Source: Membranipora membranacea
Lineage: Eukaryota > Bryozoa > Gymnolaemata > Cheilostomatida > Membraniporidae
DNA: 64,000 nucleotides
Direction of reading: 5' to 3'
NCBI GenBank assembly: GCA_914767715.1
Contig: OU612066.1
Span: 22,728,283-22,792,282 of the forward strand
The position numbers and the translations under genes were made by a program. Below, piece by piece: positions 36,300 to 47,882 of this stretch; the stretch's first letter is position 1; every line of letters starts with the position of its first letter. Under the pieces are notes generated by a model, which was not told the DNA's origin, searched no databases, and was given only the letters and a program-made list of their open reading frames with translations.

Positions 36300-37646
36300 C
36301 CTCAACGACCAACTGGCTTTTACCGCACCTGTCATGCTTTCATTCAATGTTTGACGGCTTGTTATATGTGGAAGAAGAAAATGTCTGTTTTTCCTAAGAC
36401 AGTTTTCCATTTGTGGTTCCAAGTTACACCTTGGTCATAGTTCCCATACTAAGTTAAATTATCATAACGAACCATCGCTTTTTGAATGGATAAAATGATC
36501 TAAATTCACACAGTCCTCTGTGATTTCACATTATTAATCTTTTAACATTTTCAGCAATTTCGATTTTGTGCTGATAAATGCAGATTGAAATCAAGCCAAC
36601 ATGACAGCCAAAGTTTTCAGTCAGCATGCATTCAAGACATTCAGCATTGATTTTTTCATCATGTATACACTACAAATAAAAAACAGGATAAAGGTTTAGA
36701 TCATTTTTTACTTTGGTACAGTCAGGCTTCTTATATTGCCACACACAGCTGTTTTCACAGAGTAATTTGCACAGTGTAAATATCCTGTATAATGTCAAAT
36801 GTCTTGTTAATAGTGTTACATAGTAACAGGCAGTTTAAAGTTTTGAAATCACTCAGCGATGTTAAGTTTAACAGGAATCTTAGTAGTAAGGTAATAATTT
36901 AAAGAGGGACTTTAGGTCAGATTCACATTCTCCCTCCCTCTCCGGGTTGATAGATTAACAATAATTCCGATTCCATTTATTTTGTGCTCAATTTTGGCCC
37001 CGAAACCTCATAGTATTTGGTTCTCATCATCAGTATGAATTTGACAACTAAGTAGTACTATCATGATCGATGCACTATCAACATGACTGATTTAACAATT
37101 TATTTATCATATCGAAGAGCCTTACAGCTGCTATGTTCAAAAGTGGGGGGTTATTGAACACGCTCAATTATACAATTGTATGTTAATAACTAACCGGTTT
37201 ATATTTGTAGAAGTGTATGACGTCTGTATGTATCTATATAGCTATAGCTCTCCTCTATGATCCGTGTGATCAGTACGGTGTCATCAGCAGAAAAGAGGGT
37301 GATTACTGCTTCATAGGTCCCAGGAAGAGTAAGTCACATGACTAGCAGTATATAGCCTTTGGTAACTGCTAGACTTCTTATTCTGTCAATACTCAATATC
37401 TGGGTTAGACACTATACGAAAAGGGGTGCTGCTAACACCGTAGGCGACAGGCTGGATTATAACCATCCAATGATGTAGCAGACACGTATCGAAAGACAGT
37501 TCACGTTGATGATGGATCATACTAAGCTAGTGTTTATGGGGAAAGCATATTTGGTAATTAGGATGTATGCTTTCCAAATTGAGAGCCGGTTGTCTAGCTT
37601 GTTGTTGGGATGCCAGTTTTTCAGTGTCTATTAATGGTAATAAAAC
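36300..37646. other. intergenic, nothing recognised
   Basis: AT-rich sequence without a supported gene or a recognisable repeat. Confidence 0.4.
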
Positions 37647-37656
37647 ATCCATCAAC

Positions 37657-38211
37657 GGGTAACTGTAAATTGCTGAACAGGCTGAACAGACTGAACAGCT
37701 GAACAGAATTTCTCAAACTACTATTTGTTTGATTCTTTACATGATTGGTTAATTTTGCATAAGCATGGACAATTCTTTATATTCTTCTCATTAAATTATT
37801 TATTTTAAGTTTGCATTCTCCTTTCGTTTCTTTCAATTTGATTCACAGTAAATTTTTCCGCATTACACTACAGTGAATGGATGGAAAGTAGCCCCCCCCC
37901 CCCCTACAAACAAAGCTTGTTAATACTGGCTAGATGGAAGGTTGAGCTGGATAATGTTTCTGGTATCAAATTTCCAGAACACCATCAGATTTTGTCCGAA
38001 TTGGCACATTGACTGCTTCATTTGCTTGAATTAATTTGGTTATATTAAGTGCCAACAGGAACTTAGTGACTCATCAAATCATTTGGATAGTAGAAATGTG
38101 TTTGAGAAGTGATGGTCAGCCAGAGAAATGATTACAAATAATAATTTTAGTCTGGGAAATTCTGTTCAGCTGTTCAGTCCGTTCAGCCTGTTCAGCAATT
38201 TACAGTTACCG
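37657..38211. mobile_element. MITE-like element, 555 bp, with 10-bp target duplication
   Basis: The direct repeat ATCCATCAAC flanks it at 37647-37656 and 38212-38221. The terminal inverted repeats are about 55 bp: GGTAACTGTAAATTGCTG at the left is mirrored by CAGCAATTTACAGTTACC at the right, and both continue as alternating CTGAACAG / CTGTTCAG units. There is no coding capacity. The interior is AT-rich with a run of C at about 37891-37904. Long inverted ends and a 9-10 bp duplication suggest a non-autonomous Mutator-like element. Confidence 0.8.
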
Positions 38212-38982
38212 ATCCATCAACTATTCCTTAGATTAATAGTTAGCATTTAAAATAACAATAATGTAACTCAAAGTACAGCACAGCTGGTAGTATGTATTAT
38301 CTAGGCTTTGCTTGTAAGCTATAAAGCAAGTAGGATAATTTGCTAGTTGGTTAAGAAATGAAGCAACTTGTTACTATATAATAAGTAATAGTAAATAAAA
38401 GATGAGCCAGTTTGTTAAATAATGGCTGTCATAGTTAAACTATCCCAAGTATCCATAACTTGTAATTCCCAACTATAACACAGCCACACATTACTCAACT
38501 ATATTTGACAGTGCTGGTGGATAATCATAAGCTAAATTTTGGTTAACAAATATCCTAAGGAGCACAATAACTTTGAGTTCTGTTTCTCAACAACAGAATA
38601 AACTTACACTGTACAGTGTGTAACAAATTATTGACTTTCGTGTAAATTCATAAATCAATAGATCATCAATCATCAAATGAAGCCCAATGTAGTCTGTCTT
38701 GACTAGACTAAATGGTATTTCCAACAAATACTGTCCACAGTATTACTCCCTAGACATGAAAATCCCCATAATATGATGACTAAAGCTTCCCTAAAATCAA
38801 TGACTGATTTGAACTTTACCACAACTTTAATTATTAGGCCTACTGTGTAAATACCTCACATAATTCCAAAGGCTTTGATTACAGTGTACATAGTGACTCA
38901 CAATTTAAAGTTTTCAAATCACTAGGTGCTGTTTAGTTTTTTGTTGATGGTATAATAACTGCGTTTCGTTTTCTGCATCTAG

Positions 38983-41900
38983 CAATGGCTTCAAACGCTG
39001 CTCTGTCTGCAATGGACGTAACTGAGTTCAGATCAGTATATGAGAGTGAAGGACAATATAACCTGAATGTACAGATTCCTTATTTAGCTCAACTAGCAGA
39101 ACACTATGAAAGACTCGGATCAGAGGATCCTACAATTGACTGGAGAAGGAATCTACAGGTGAGTCTAAATAATGGCGTCAGGTGTGGATTGGTCAAGACA
39201 GATCCAATTTGCCTGCATTCCGCTGTTCCCACTCTACAGGTGAGCGGCTGGCAAATGCACTGGCAACTCCTAAACCTAAATATGATGATATTTGACCTAG
39301 GTGTCGATAGGTCTGTATATAAGTTGTGTGCTGTCTAAGCTGTATAAGTTGTGTTGGGTGCCATATATCGCCTGTATGCTGACTGATTTATTCCATTCTA
39401 TCTCAGTCCCCCTCATAAGACAAGACAAGACAAGTTGTGTTTTAGTGCCTAATAGTGAAGACTGTATCATTCATGTGAGGCTGTTCATTGTTCTGCATTA
39501 ACAGAGTTGCTTCCCTGATTAAATGCAAATCTGTCATCAAAATAGCATAACTTTTGTCTCTTTCTTTCTAGGCTAATTCTCTATATAACTCATGTGCTGC
39601 CAGGCACCGAGACACTGCTGAACAGTTCCTACAGAAAGCTGTTATAGTCCAGAATATGTACAACAAAGCAGCTGAGATACCAAACTCATACTTAACAAAC
39701 TTCAGGAAATACAAAGGGCTCACAAAGATGCTCTGGGTGAAATCAGAACAAAGTGCAGGGAAAAAGTGGATGCACTGTTGACCGTCATTGAGTCTTAGCA
39801 AGAAGAACCAGAAAACTTAGACTCAGAACATAACCACATGATTGAAGAAAAAATCATTACGGAAATGAAATCAATCTCAATCAACTGTAACAATGATATG
39901 GTAGAGGTAGCTCATAACATAGTCTCTGACAGCGTGCTTCTCATAGGAGTTACGCCCCCCTGTAGTTTCTCTATCCTAGCGATGGGATCACTAGCCAGAG
40001 GAGAGGCGACTCCCTACTCGGATTTAGAATTCTTCTTTTTGGTGGAGGAAACCAATAACTCGATCACTGACAATTACTTTGAACATTTAGCGATGACTGT
40101 ATTTTCTGATTGGTAATCTTCAGGAGACTAATCTAAAGTATATGGATATAGAAGAGTGAGAGGGTTGGTTCACGGATGAGGGGAAGAGCGGATTAAAGAT
40201 TGATGGGCTGAGAACGAATGCAGGAAATATCCCCACAGGTAATGGTAAAACAGATATGAAAAATAAGTACATCTGCACTGTGGACAGCCTAGTGGCTCGG
40301 TATGAACACATTCTTAATGGTGAGAAGACAGAAAGCTCCAGTTCTGTAACGGGTGATGACTCAGATATGATGGCTTATCTAAGTCTTATCAGTTCATACG
40401 GAGATCAAGGGAATGTTCTTTTCGACAAGTTACAGGCTAGGCTTACAAATATACAACCAAATGAAAAGCGTGTCCGTGATACTACAAATACAATCTTCAA
40501 GGACATGAAAAAGTGTGACATTAATCCTTTCGACTCACTAGAGAAAGGATATCGTTTGGAAATGAAAACTGAGGTGTACCTATATCCATCCTTGTTATTG
40601 CTGAAAATGAAGATATTTCTTCAGTTGCAGTCAGCATCTACATGGGGAACAATTGAGGAATTGAAAAAAGATGGGCTATTGTCAGTTTTCTCATCCAGTT
40701 TCCCTTGTTACTTTGCAGTATGCTTGCTCATTAGACTAGCATCATATCTCTATCTTGACAGTCAATATGAGAGAATATCACTTTCAAGGACAAACTGTGA
40801 CAAACTTGACAACAATGAACAATCATCTAAACAATGGCATATCCCTCAAAAACTCTTACTGGTTTACTTCATATCTATGTGCCCCTCCAATGCAGCACTG
40901 GTATCGTTTTTTTGGGACAAAGCAAAAGACAAAAATACTGACGACCCATGGTACAGCAATGCTGGACAACATGGGAGATTACTCTCGGCATTGACCGCTA
41001 AGCTGTCTTCAAATGCTGGAAATGCAGTAACAATTTATGCGGAATGCATACCTGAAAGGCTTCACTCGAAAATCCCTGACAATATTTTAATTTCTCTTGC
41101 GAATCTATATTTTGGAGGTAATAATGATGAAATAGCTTACAAACTGATTACTGCGAGGCGAACCAGACCTTTGGAATCGATTGAAAACTGGGCAACTTCA
41201 CTCAAATGGGAGCTTACACTGTATCTTGGTAAATGGCAGGAAAATAAGTTACTTGAGAACAGAATGCATGAGGTGCTGCGTCAAAAACCTCTTGATCCTG
41301 ATATGGCTGCACACCTCATAAACGCTTTCCTTCGCTTAAAGAACAGAGGCACTCGTATTCCACTTGACTTAGCGGTGCTCGACATTGATTATCCTGATGA
41401 CCCTTTTTATCTAGTGGACAGGGGATTCCTTTGCTTGTTAAAGGAAGAATATGAGGAGTCTTTGAACTTTCTTCTTGGCCACCTGAGCTATTTAGATGCA
41501 TTGATGGGCAAGGAAAGCGTTTCTTATGGAAAGTCGAATGCACTGAATCATATTGCAGGGTTGCATGAAGAATTGGGTGGCAAAGAATACAAAAATGGGC
41601 AAAAGAAACAAGCTAAGGAGCAGTACAAAGCTAGTCTGAAAAGACATCAAGAAAGCTTGGAAATGGACTACATCTGGACAGCACTAACAGTCACCGCATA
41701 GCAATGAAGCTCAAAAACCTTAGTGTCTGTCACTTTCAGCTGAATAACTTCACACAAGCTCAAGAACTGCTTCGAAAATCGGTAAAAATGTCAAAAGATC
41801 TGGAAGGCGAGATATCGATGAGTGTCGTGGAAGGATACAAAGACTTATATGATTTGATTATGATCATGGATCAAAGCCAGGTCGCTGAGCATTATCTAAA

Positions 41901-42066
41901 GAAGCATGAAGAGTTACAGATTCGTTTGCTCTTGCACACTGCAATGTTTCCCCAACTTCAAACAAATTACGGGTTGAAGCCCACTGAAACTACCTCTGGT
42001 TACCTGGTTCCTTGCATTAAACATAGATTTACGGGAGAAATGAAACTAGACTTTGAATGCTGTTAA
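38983..42066 (+). pseudogene. nucleotidyltransferase-TPR gene, disabled by stops and frameshifts
   Basis: Exon one is 38983-39158 (ATG 38985, after tctgcatctag; donor gtgagt), and a second exon starts at 39572 after ttctttctag. The reading then breaks repeatedly. There is a frame change near 39715-39725, an in-frame TAG at 39796-39798, another frame change at about 40110-40117, a TGA near 40157-40159, and a frame change near 41660-41680. Between the breaks the sequence is long and protein-like, including a 481-codon frame (40256-41701). The part at 39838-40116 has the nucleotidyltransferase signature MGSLARGEATPYSDLEF (the GS motif plus acidic pair). The C-terminal 250 residues have TPR-like helices (AKEQYKASLKRHQESLE; NFTQAQELLRKSVKMSKD). 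I associate this family with large expansions in marine invertebrates. Because an intron is retained, it decayed in place and is not a processed copy. Assembly errors could explain single shifts but not all five. Confidence 0.75.
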
Positions 42067-42207
42067 TCTTTAATGGCCAAATTGTCTCAAGCAAACATCA
42101 TTTTATCGATTGAACTCAGAGAAAGTGAACATGGATAAACCAACTACTAAATTCTATTTTTTCATTCCAGATTCGCTTACTTTAAAAAAGTTATAAATAT
42201 TCTTGAA

Positions 42208-42213
42208 AATAAA
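42208..42213 (+). terminator. candidate poly(A) signal after the pseudogene
   Basis: AATAAA 142 nt after the last TPR codon. Confidence 0.35.
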
Positions 42214-42571
42214 CTTGTATATAGTTACAATCACTGCAATGGTTTCGTACATATGAACCTAATCTCCTGGTTACAATTCTAGTGTGCATCCAGGCCACCT
42301 TCAGTCCATCGAAACATCAAGCACCCCTCGCCTCATATGTCCTTCATGCCATCCTGAATTGGCGGTTCCTTTCTCAGGTACGGGGTTAGAAAGAAGTCCT
42401 GTCCAGTACCAAGTACCAAGTATCATCAAGATGTTTTTCCCTCCAATCCACCACTCTCCAGTCAAGAAATCTGAAATCATTGAACCACATTTTATGCAAC
42501 CGAAAGTATGATGTTTAAACTATGGTGTCATCTGGCATTTAACGGATCAAACTTGAGAATATCATACCAAT

Positions 42572-42618
42572 TTGCCTGCATTTGGAGTGGGAATTGAAGC
42601 GACTCAAAATGCAGGCAA
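42572..42618. repeat. small hairpin related to the 34.4-kb MITE
   Basis: TTGCCTGCATTTGGAGT and ACTCAAAATGCAGGCAA form a near-perfect stem around a short loop. The same TTTGCCTGC / GCAGGCAAA ends occur in the element at 34387-34508. Confidence 0.5.
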
Positions 42619-43426
42619 TAAGATCTAAATAAGCACTAGGTGTGGACTTGTTTCTCAAATCATTGACAACGGGATATATTGATAAATTACCACATTTCAA
42701 ATTAAATGCCTTACCAACGATATAGTCACAGTAACAGTTCATGACCATGGACAGGGTCATTACTGGGATTTATCAAAAAAACAGAATATAGGCTAGTGAA
42801 CCCATCGACATGACCGCGCTCTAAATTAACAGTGACATACTCACTGTTGTCAAGGAGGTATTGATTCAATGTGTTGGAATCAACAGCAGTTGGAAATGCG
42901 ATGTAAGGTATGCTCCATTGTCATTGCCATTGTTGATACTGCTTTGCTGAATTCCAGCTTTTCTCCGTTGTAGAGGTGTATATGCATTTATTTGTTTTTG
43001 ATCCAGTCGATACCATTGTATATGCCAACGGGCATGGAACCGAAAGAGGAACACAAAAGTTAAAGGTTTGGTCACTTGAATTGCAGAACTGCAGAGCCAG
43101 TGTGGTGGATTTTCCACCACAGCTGAACATTCAAATATAAATTCATGAATCATGAGTTGTCTTCCCCTTTCATCATTTTTATAACTTTTCTAATTTTAAT
43201 AATAATATGCTTTTAATAACTGAAGTTAACTCTTACAATCCATCTAAAATATTTCATCAGCCAGTATTATAATAATGCTTATAATAACTGATTTTAACTC
43301 TTACACACCCATCTAGAATGTTCCCTGTTTCCTGTTGTTGCATCAGCCAGTATCATATTACATTATGCTTTTTATAACTGAAAATCAGAAGAGTCTAGTC
43401 AGTTAGTATGTAGCAGCTGAAGCAAC

Positions 43427-43431
43427 AAGAC
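43427..43431 (+). repeat. 5-bp target-site duplication, left
   Basis: AAGAC immediately before the 5' LTR; repeated at 47238-47242 immediately after the 3' LTR. The empty copy near 62.5 kb has a single AAGAC here. Confidence 0.85.
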
Positions 43432-43674
43432 TGTAGTCTGTAGTGCTTTTATGTCATGAATCATCATGTCGTTCATACGCTTATTATTGTTATACAAAGT
43501 TGTTTACCTTGCAGCTGTCAAAGCAATTATCTTGTGGTTTGCATTTATGCTGTTTTTGCCCATTATCAACTTTATCTAGATAGCCGAAATAGCTTGTAGT
43601 ATTATTATCCGGTATTATTGTCTGATATAATCCGCACTGTTCATCGATTCAAAAACTCTGCATATTTGAGCTAC
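43432..43674 (+). repeat. 5' LTR, rearranged
   Basis: 43432 to about 43597 matches the start of the 3' LTR (TGTAGTCTGTAGTGC onward). From 43595 to 43674 the sequence is instead the reverse complement of the last ~80 bp of the 3' LTR. The 15-mer GCCGAAATAGCTTGT occurs at this junction (43583-43597) and again at 44125-44139, bracketing the inverted block. Confidence 0.75.
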
Positions 43675-44106
43675 AAGCAGCATTGATTTCAGCTGAACAG
43701 AAACATCTGATGGCAGACCTGCCATAAATGAGCATTTCAACAGTGGCTCTGCGGAGCCCTGCCCTATCAGCGTTACCAACCTTCGCAAGTCAGCTAAAAA
43801 GACATCCACCGTCTCACCATCTTGCAAGACTCTCCGCTGCAACATCTCATAAGCTGCATAGCAATTCACTCCAAATGCTGACAATAATGCTGCTTTCATT
43901 TTGTCATAGTCGTTTTTCTCCTCATCACTTAGCTGCTTGTAAACAGCGAAGGCTGGCCCATGCAAGAATAGGGGCAGGAATGTTTTCAGTTCCGTTACCT
44001 TCTGCAGAGTTGCAACAAACTCCAGTTTTTCTAACCACTCTGCGAAATCTCCCGATGAGCTATCCTCATACCTGCTTATTATATCCGTCAGTTTCACTGA
44101 TGCCAT
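43615..44106 (-). pseudogene. retrotransposon gag, inverted and truncated
   Basis: ATG at 44104-44106 on the minus strand, 163 codons. It resembles a retrotransposon capsid (helical, with FAEWLEKLEFVATL and later DGETVDVFLADLRRLV). The last ~20 codons run into the inverted LTR fragment, so the natural C-terminus, including any zinc knuckle, is lost. A second copy of the segment around VTELKTFLPLFLHG lies on the + strand at about 44150-44282. Confidence 0.7.
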
Positions 44107-44149
44107 TGTCTCAATGTTAATAGTGCCGAAATAGCTTGTTGTTTAGTAA

Positions 44150-44300
44150 TGGCTCTGCAGAAGGTAACGGAACTGAAAACATTCCTGCCCCTATTCTTGC
44201 ATGGGCCAGCCTTCGCTGTTTACAAGCAGCTAAGTGATGAGGAGAAAAACGACTATGACAAAATGAAAGCAGCATTATTGTCAAAATGAAAGCAGCATTA
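44150..44300 (+). pseudogene. second gag fragment, + strand
   Basis: About 44 codons homologous to the middle of the inverted gag next to it, nearly identical in nucleotides. It ends in a tandem duplication of a ~20-nt AAAATGAAAGCAGCATTA segment, then joins the RNase H region directly. This looks like a template-switch junction. Confidence 0.65.
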
Positions 44301-45016
44301 GTGAACTTCCTGTTTTGCCCGACAAGGTGACCAAGCGAGAACTCTTCTCGGTGTGTGGGAAGCTAGTTGGCCATTACCCAATAGCAGGGTGGCTGAGGAC
44401 GGCCTGTAGCTTCATCAAGAGGACAGCCAATGACTCCAAGTGGGACGAGAAGATCCCAGTTCTTGCAGAGGAAATGATAAAGGAGGTGCTGATGAGAGTG
44501 TCCAAACAAGATCCAGTGAAGGGTGTGTGGGAAGTCAGCATGCAGAACAGTGGCATAGTGTGGTGTGATGCCAGCAATTTGTCAGTTGGCTGTTGTTTGC
44601 AGATAGATGGTCATGTGGTGGAAGATTGCGCATGGCTGAGGAAGGATGTTGCACACATTAACGTAGCGGAATTGGAAGCAACCATAAAAGGCATAAGCCT
44701 TGCACTGAAGTGGAAAGTTAAGGAGTTGCAGCTAAAGACAGACTCTGCAAGTGTTTATGGTTGGCTTCGCTCAATTTTGGAGGACACAAAAAGACCAAAG
44801 GTTAGTGGTTTGAGTGAGATGGTGATCAAGAGGAGACTCGACACTGTCAGTCAGTTGATCGAAGAGTATGGACTCAGGTTGTCACTTGAGCTGGTTCCAT
44901 CTGAAAAGAATATCTCAGATGTTCTCACTCGTGTCCCAAAAACGTGGCTTCGAAAGGTTGCGCAGCTAGAGGTTCCCAGGCAGCAGGAGGAAGTTCACTA
45001 TCTCTACTCCACATAA
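44300..45016 (+). pseudogene. RNase H region of the retrotransposon, first copy
   Basis: An open frame of about 230 codons without its natural start (it continues from the gag junction). It contains the connection region (KRELFSVCGKLVGHYPIAGW) and an RNase H-like domain with IVWCDASNLSVGC, then NVAELEATIKG and LKTDSASVYGWL, the D-E-D acidic pattern. The frame ends just after the sequence crosses into the inverted RT segment. Confidence 0.7.
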
Positions 45017-45571
45017 ACGTCCCAACGCCAGAATCTTTCACCCTCAGACCTAGCACACGTGTGTCACTAAGGGGTTCTGGCTCCTTAGTAACCAACCCAT
45101 AGCGCAGTAGGAGTTGTTTCACTTTATCTACTGGAACCACACTTTCATTGACCAATATGTCATCAACGTAATGATCGGTTCCCTCCTTCACCTCGGCATC
45201 CTGTGACAGAACTGCACTGATAATCTTTGACATTATCTTTGGGGCAACATTCAGCCCAAATCCCATTCTTGTCATCACGTACAGCTGACCTTTGCACTTG
45301 ACCGTTTGAAACCGCTGCAACTTTTTACTCACATGGACTTGAAGATAAGCTTTCCTCAAATCCAACAGTGAAGCCGCTGTACCTTGCCTTCTCCATTCAC
45401 GCAGCTTCTCTTGACATACGGCAGTGTCCTGTCCTGGCTTACTCTCAACATAACTGTTCAGTTCACGATAATCCATCACTGGACGAACCTTCTTTGGTTT
45501 ATTTGGTTGGCTGGCCGCCATCAATGGTATGACGCCGTCAACATCACCATGTACATGTGGATCATGCAGCT
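44925..45571 (-). pseudogene. reverse transcriptase, inverted segment
   Basis: About 200 codons on the minus strand. It shows the RT fingers (VRPVMDYRELNSYV), a palm aspartate region (SLLDLRKAYLQVHV) and the catalytic HYVDDILVNE box. Sequence upstream of the usual start codon is also open (DGVIPLMAAS). The C-terminal ~30 codons are an artefact of the junction with RNase H at about 44997. It lies between two near-identical RNase H copies. Confidence 0.75.
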
Positions 45572-46934
45572 CAAGACAGACTCTGCAAGTGTTTATGGTT
45601 GGCTTCGCTCAATTTTGGAGGACACAAAAAGACCAAAGGTTAGTGGTTTGAGTGAGATGGTGATCAAGAGGAGACTCGAGACTGTCAGTCAGTTGATCGA
45701 AGAGTATGGACTCAGGTTGTCACTTGAGCTGGTTCCATCTGAAAAGAATATCTCAGATGTTCTCACTCGTGTCCCAAAAACGTGGCTTCGATAGGTTGCG
45801 CAGCTAGAGGTTCCCAGGCAGCAGGAGGAAGGTAACATTGTCGCATTTGGTGTAGTGGAACAGAGAAAAAATGTTACAGAGCTTCACAATCGGCACCACT
45901 TGGGATTACAGAAAACAATGTATCTGGTAGAGAAGCTGCAGATGACAGCAGATCGGGCTCTTGTGGCAGATGTAGTCAGATCGTGCCAGATGTGCAAGCA
46001 GATAGACCCTGCACCGGTAGCCTGGGAACATGGAAGTCTAGACGTGAGCCTGGATTGGCAGAGAATAGCAGCAGATGTAGCATACGTAGGTGGCAAACCA
46101 TACCTCACTGTGGTGGATTGTGGACCTAGCAGGTTCGCAATCTGGATAGCGCTGAACAATGAGACAGCAGACCAAGCGATAAAGCATCTACGGAGAATCT
46201 TTCTCGAGAGGGGTCCGCCCCAGGAACTACTATGTGACTATGGACCCTGCTTTAAGAGCAGTAAGACTAGAGGTTTCCTCGAGAACTGGGGTGTGTCACT
46301 GATATTCTGTTGTGCATACAAGCATTCTGGCAACGGAATAGTAGAGAGGAATCATAGAACAATAAAGAGAATGGTAGCAAGAACTGGCAAATCTCCTGAG
46401 GACATGGTGTTCTGGTACAACAACACACCCAGCTCTGCCAATGTTATTCCTGCTGCAGCCACTTACCGATACCAGACGAGGTTACCAGGAGAACCTGTTG
46501 TGTCAGGTTTAGCAGGAGACCGTCGTGCTGTGAAGGCAAAAGCCAATCCCTACCGGGCCGGGGATTCGGTCTTTGTGAAGCCTGGCAAGGCCAGATGCGA
46601 CACTAGGTGGAACCGGCAAAAAGTTACGAAGATAGTATCCGACACTGTGATTGAGGTGAACGGCATAAACAGGCACATAGCTGGTGTGAGACGAGACGGT
46701 ACGGACATGGAATTTGAGACACATGGAGGGCATAGAGACATTGAGATATGTATCGGCAATATGAATGACCGACATGAACAAGACGATGAGAATTTAGTGC
46801 ACGAGCATAACCCAGAATATAGTGATAGTGAGAGTGCTAGCAGTGACAATGACAGTAGTGACCAAGCAGATGAGGCGAGGCCAGACAGAGACAGGCGGCC
46901 CCCTAGATGGCTAGCAGACTTTTATGTTGATTGA
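45572..46934 (+). pseudogene. RNase H C-terminus (second copy) and integrase
   Basis: 45572-45830 repeats 44733-44995 almost exactly; one difference (AAG to TAG, 45792-45794) creates a stop. The same frame then continues through the integrase to 46934. The integrase has an HHCC zinc-binding N-terminus (LHNRHH and CQMC), then the DDE core: DVAYVGGKPYLTVVD, LLCDYGPCF and GIVERNHRTIK. A chromatin-interacting-type C-terminal barrel and an acidic tail (SDSESASSDNDSSD) follow. The integrase part is intact and could fold. Confidence 0.8.
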
Positions 46935-46975
46935 TTGCATTTTGTATAACCGATGATCTTGAGATCAAGGGGGAA

Positions 46976-47237
46976 TGTAGTCTGTAGTGCTTTTATGTCA
47001 TGAATCATCATGTCGTTCATACGCTTATTATTGTTATACAAAGTTGTTTACCTTGCAGCTGTCAAAGCAATTATCTTGTGGTTTGCATTTATGCTGTTTT
47101 TGCCCATTTTCAACTTTATCTAGATAGTCAGTTAGCTTGTAGTGCATGTACAATAAAGTAGCTCAAATATGCAGAGTTTTTGAATCGATGAACAGTGCGG
47201 ATTATATCAGACAATAATACCGGATAATAATACTACA
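46976..47237 (+). repeat. 3' LTR
   Basis: 262 bp, starting TGTAGTCT just after a polypurine tract (gatcaagggggaa) and ending ACTACA, so the ends are TG...CA inside a 6-bp inverted repeat. It contains CAATAAA as a likely polyadenylation signal. AAGAC (47238-47242) follows. Confidence 0.88.
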
Positions 47238-47490
47238 AAGACCTTATATTTTCAAACTAGTAAACAGATCACCAATAAAGTGCCTTACAACTGAACACAA
47301 AGAGTTGATTGACTGATATTGATTTAATTTGCAACATAGGAATGCCTAGCGTTATATAAATGTGTGTGTACAATAAAAATTTAGTTTTTTGAAAAAAGGA
47401 GAAAAAACAGTTGTATTAAAAATGATTGGATCAGGCGGTGAAAAACGGTAAAATCCATGCTGCATGAGAAAGAAATATATTGTTGAGACA

Positions 47491-47697
47491 TTACAGGCGC
47501 CGCCTGTTCATACCAGAAACTAAAAACGAGTTCTTGAATCTCTCCGTTCTACATATTGGTGGATAGAAAATAACAGATTTGTCCTTGTGACGTTGGCGCC
47601 TGACTAAGAAATGTTGCAACGGATGGCTTGGATTTGTGGCGACATTGTCAAAGTGCCTGTCAGTTAAAGCCTGTAGAAAATCTAAAATCGGAACCAC
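47491..47697 (-). pseudogene. LINE reverse transcriptase C-terminal remnant
   Basis: Minus-strand frame with the layout I know from the ends of LINE ORF2 proteins: a helical stretch (DFLQALTDRHFDNVA), a HPL motif, then KDKSVIFYPPICRTERFKNS and FLVSGMNRRRL. There is no upstream RT domain here. Assigned by pattern only. Confidence 0.4.
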
Positions 47698-47810
47698 AAT
47701 TGATTTGGCTAGTCTCTGACGGTAACTGCCCAGTTCAGGGTATATTATTGTGATACCTTTGATTTATCATTCCCAGATATTAAAGGAAACCATGCAGCAC
47801 ACGGGTTTGT

Positions 47811-47882
47811 GAATTTGCGTAATTGCCGTATTACGCGTAATAATTTGCGTAATTATGTTAGTTTAGAATTTGCGTAATTTTA
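47811..47882 (+). repeat. AATTTGCGTAATT repeats
   Basis: Three copies of AATTTGCGTAATT within 72 bp, around the palindrome ATTACGCGTAAT. Confidence 0.5.

Larger units (their letters stand above)
43432..47237 (+). mobile_element. rearranged Ty3/Gypsy-like LTR retrotransposon
   Basis: A 3.8-kb element bounded by AAGAC duplications, with an intact 262-bp 3' LTR (starts TGTAGT, ends ACTACA) and a rearranged 5' LTR. Coding pieces in order along the + strand: gag (minus), gag fragment (+), RNase H (+), reverse transcriptase (minus), repeated RNase H C-terminal part (+), integrase (+). Domain order after mentally undoing the inversions, together with the 5-bp duplication, suggests the Ty3/Gypsy superfamily. 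No protease or primer-binding site was identified. It is non-autonomous as it stands. Confidence 0.85.
43101..47302 (+). repeat. dispersed repeat copy A, interrupted by an LTR retrotransposon
   Basis: The parts at 43101-43431 and 47243-47302 match one continuous copy at 62287-62588. It starts with the palindrome GTGGTGGATTTTCCACCAC and continues through ATTCATGAATCATGAGTTG to CAATAAAGTGCCTTACAAC. Copy A also carries an internal duplication of about 100 bp (two CATCAGCCAGTAT segments) absent from copy B. The LTR element is inserted after AACAAGAC. Confidence 0.75.

Noticed and set aside
43598..44124. The inverted gag block as a separate nested insertion with a 15-bp target duplication
   Set aside because: 15 bp is not the duplication size of this element (5 bp); template switching explains the structure more simply, though this is not proven.
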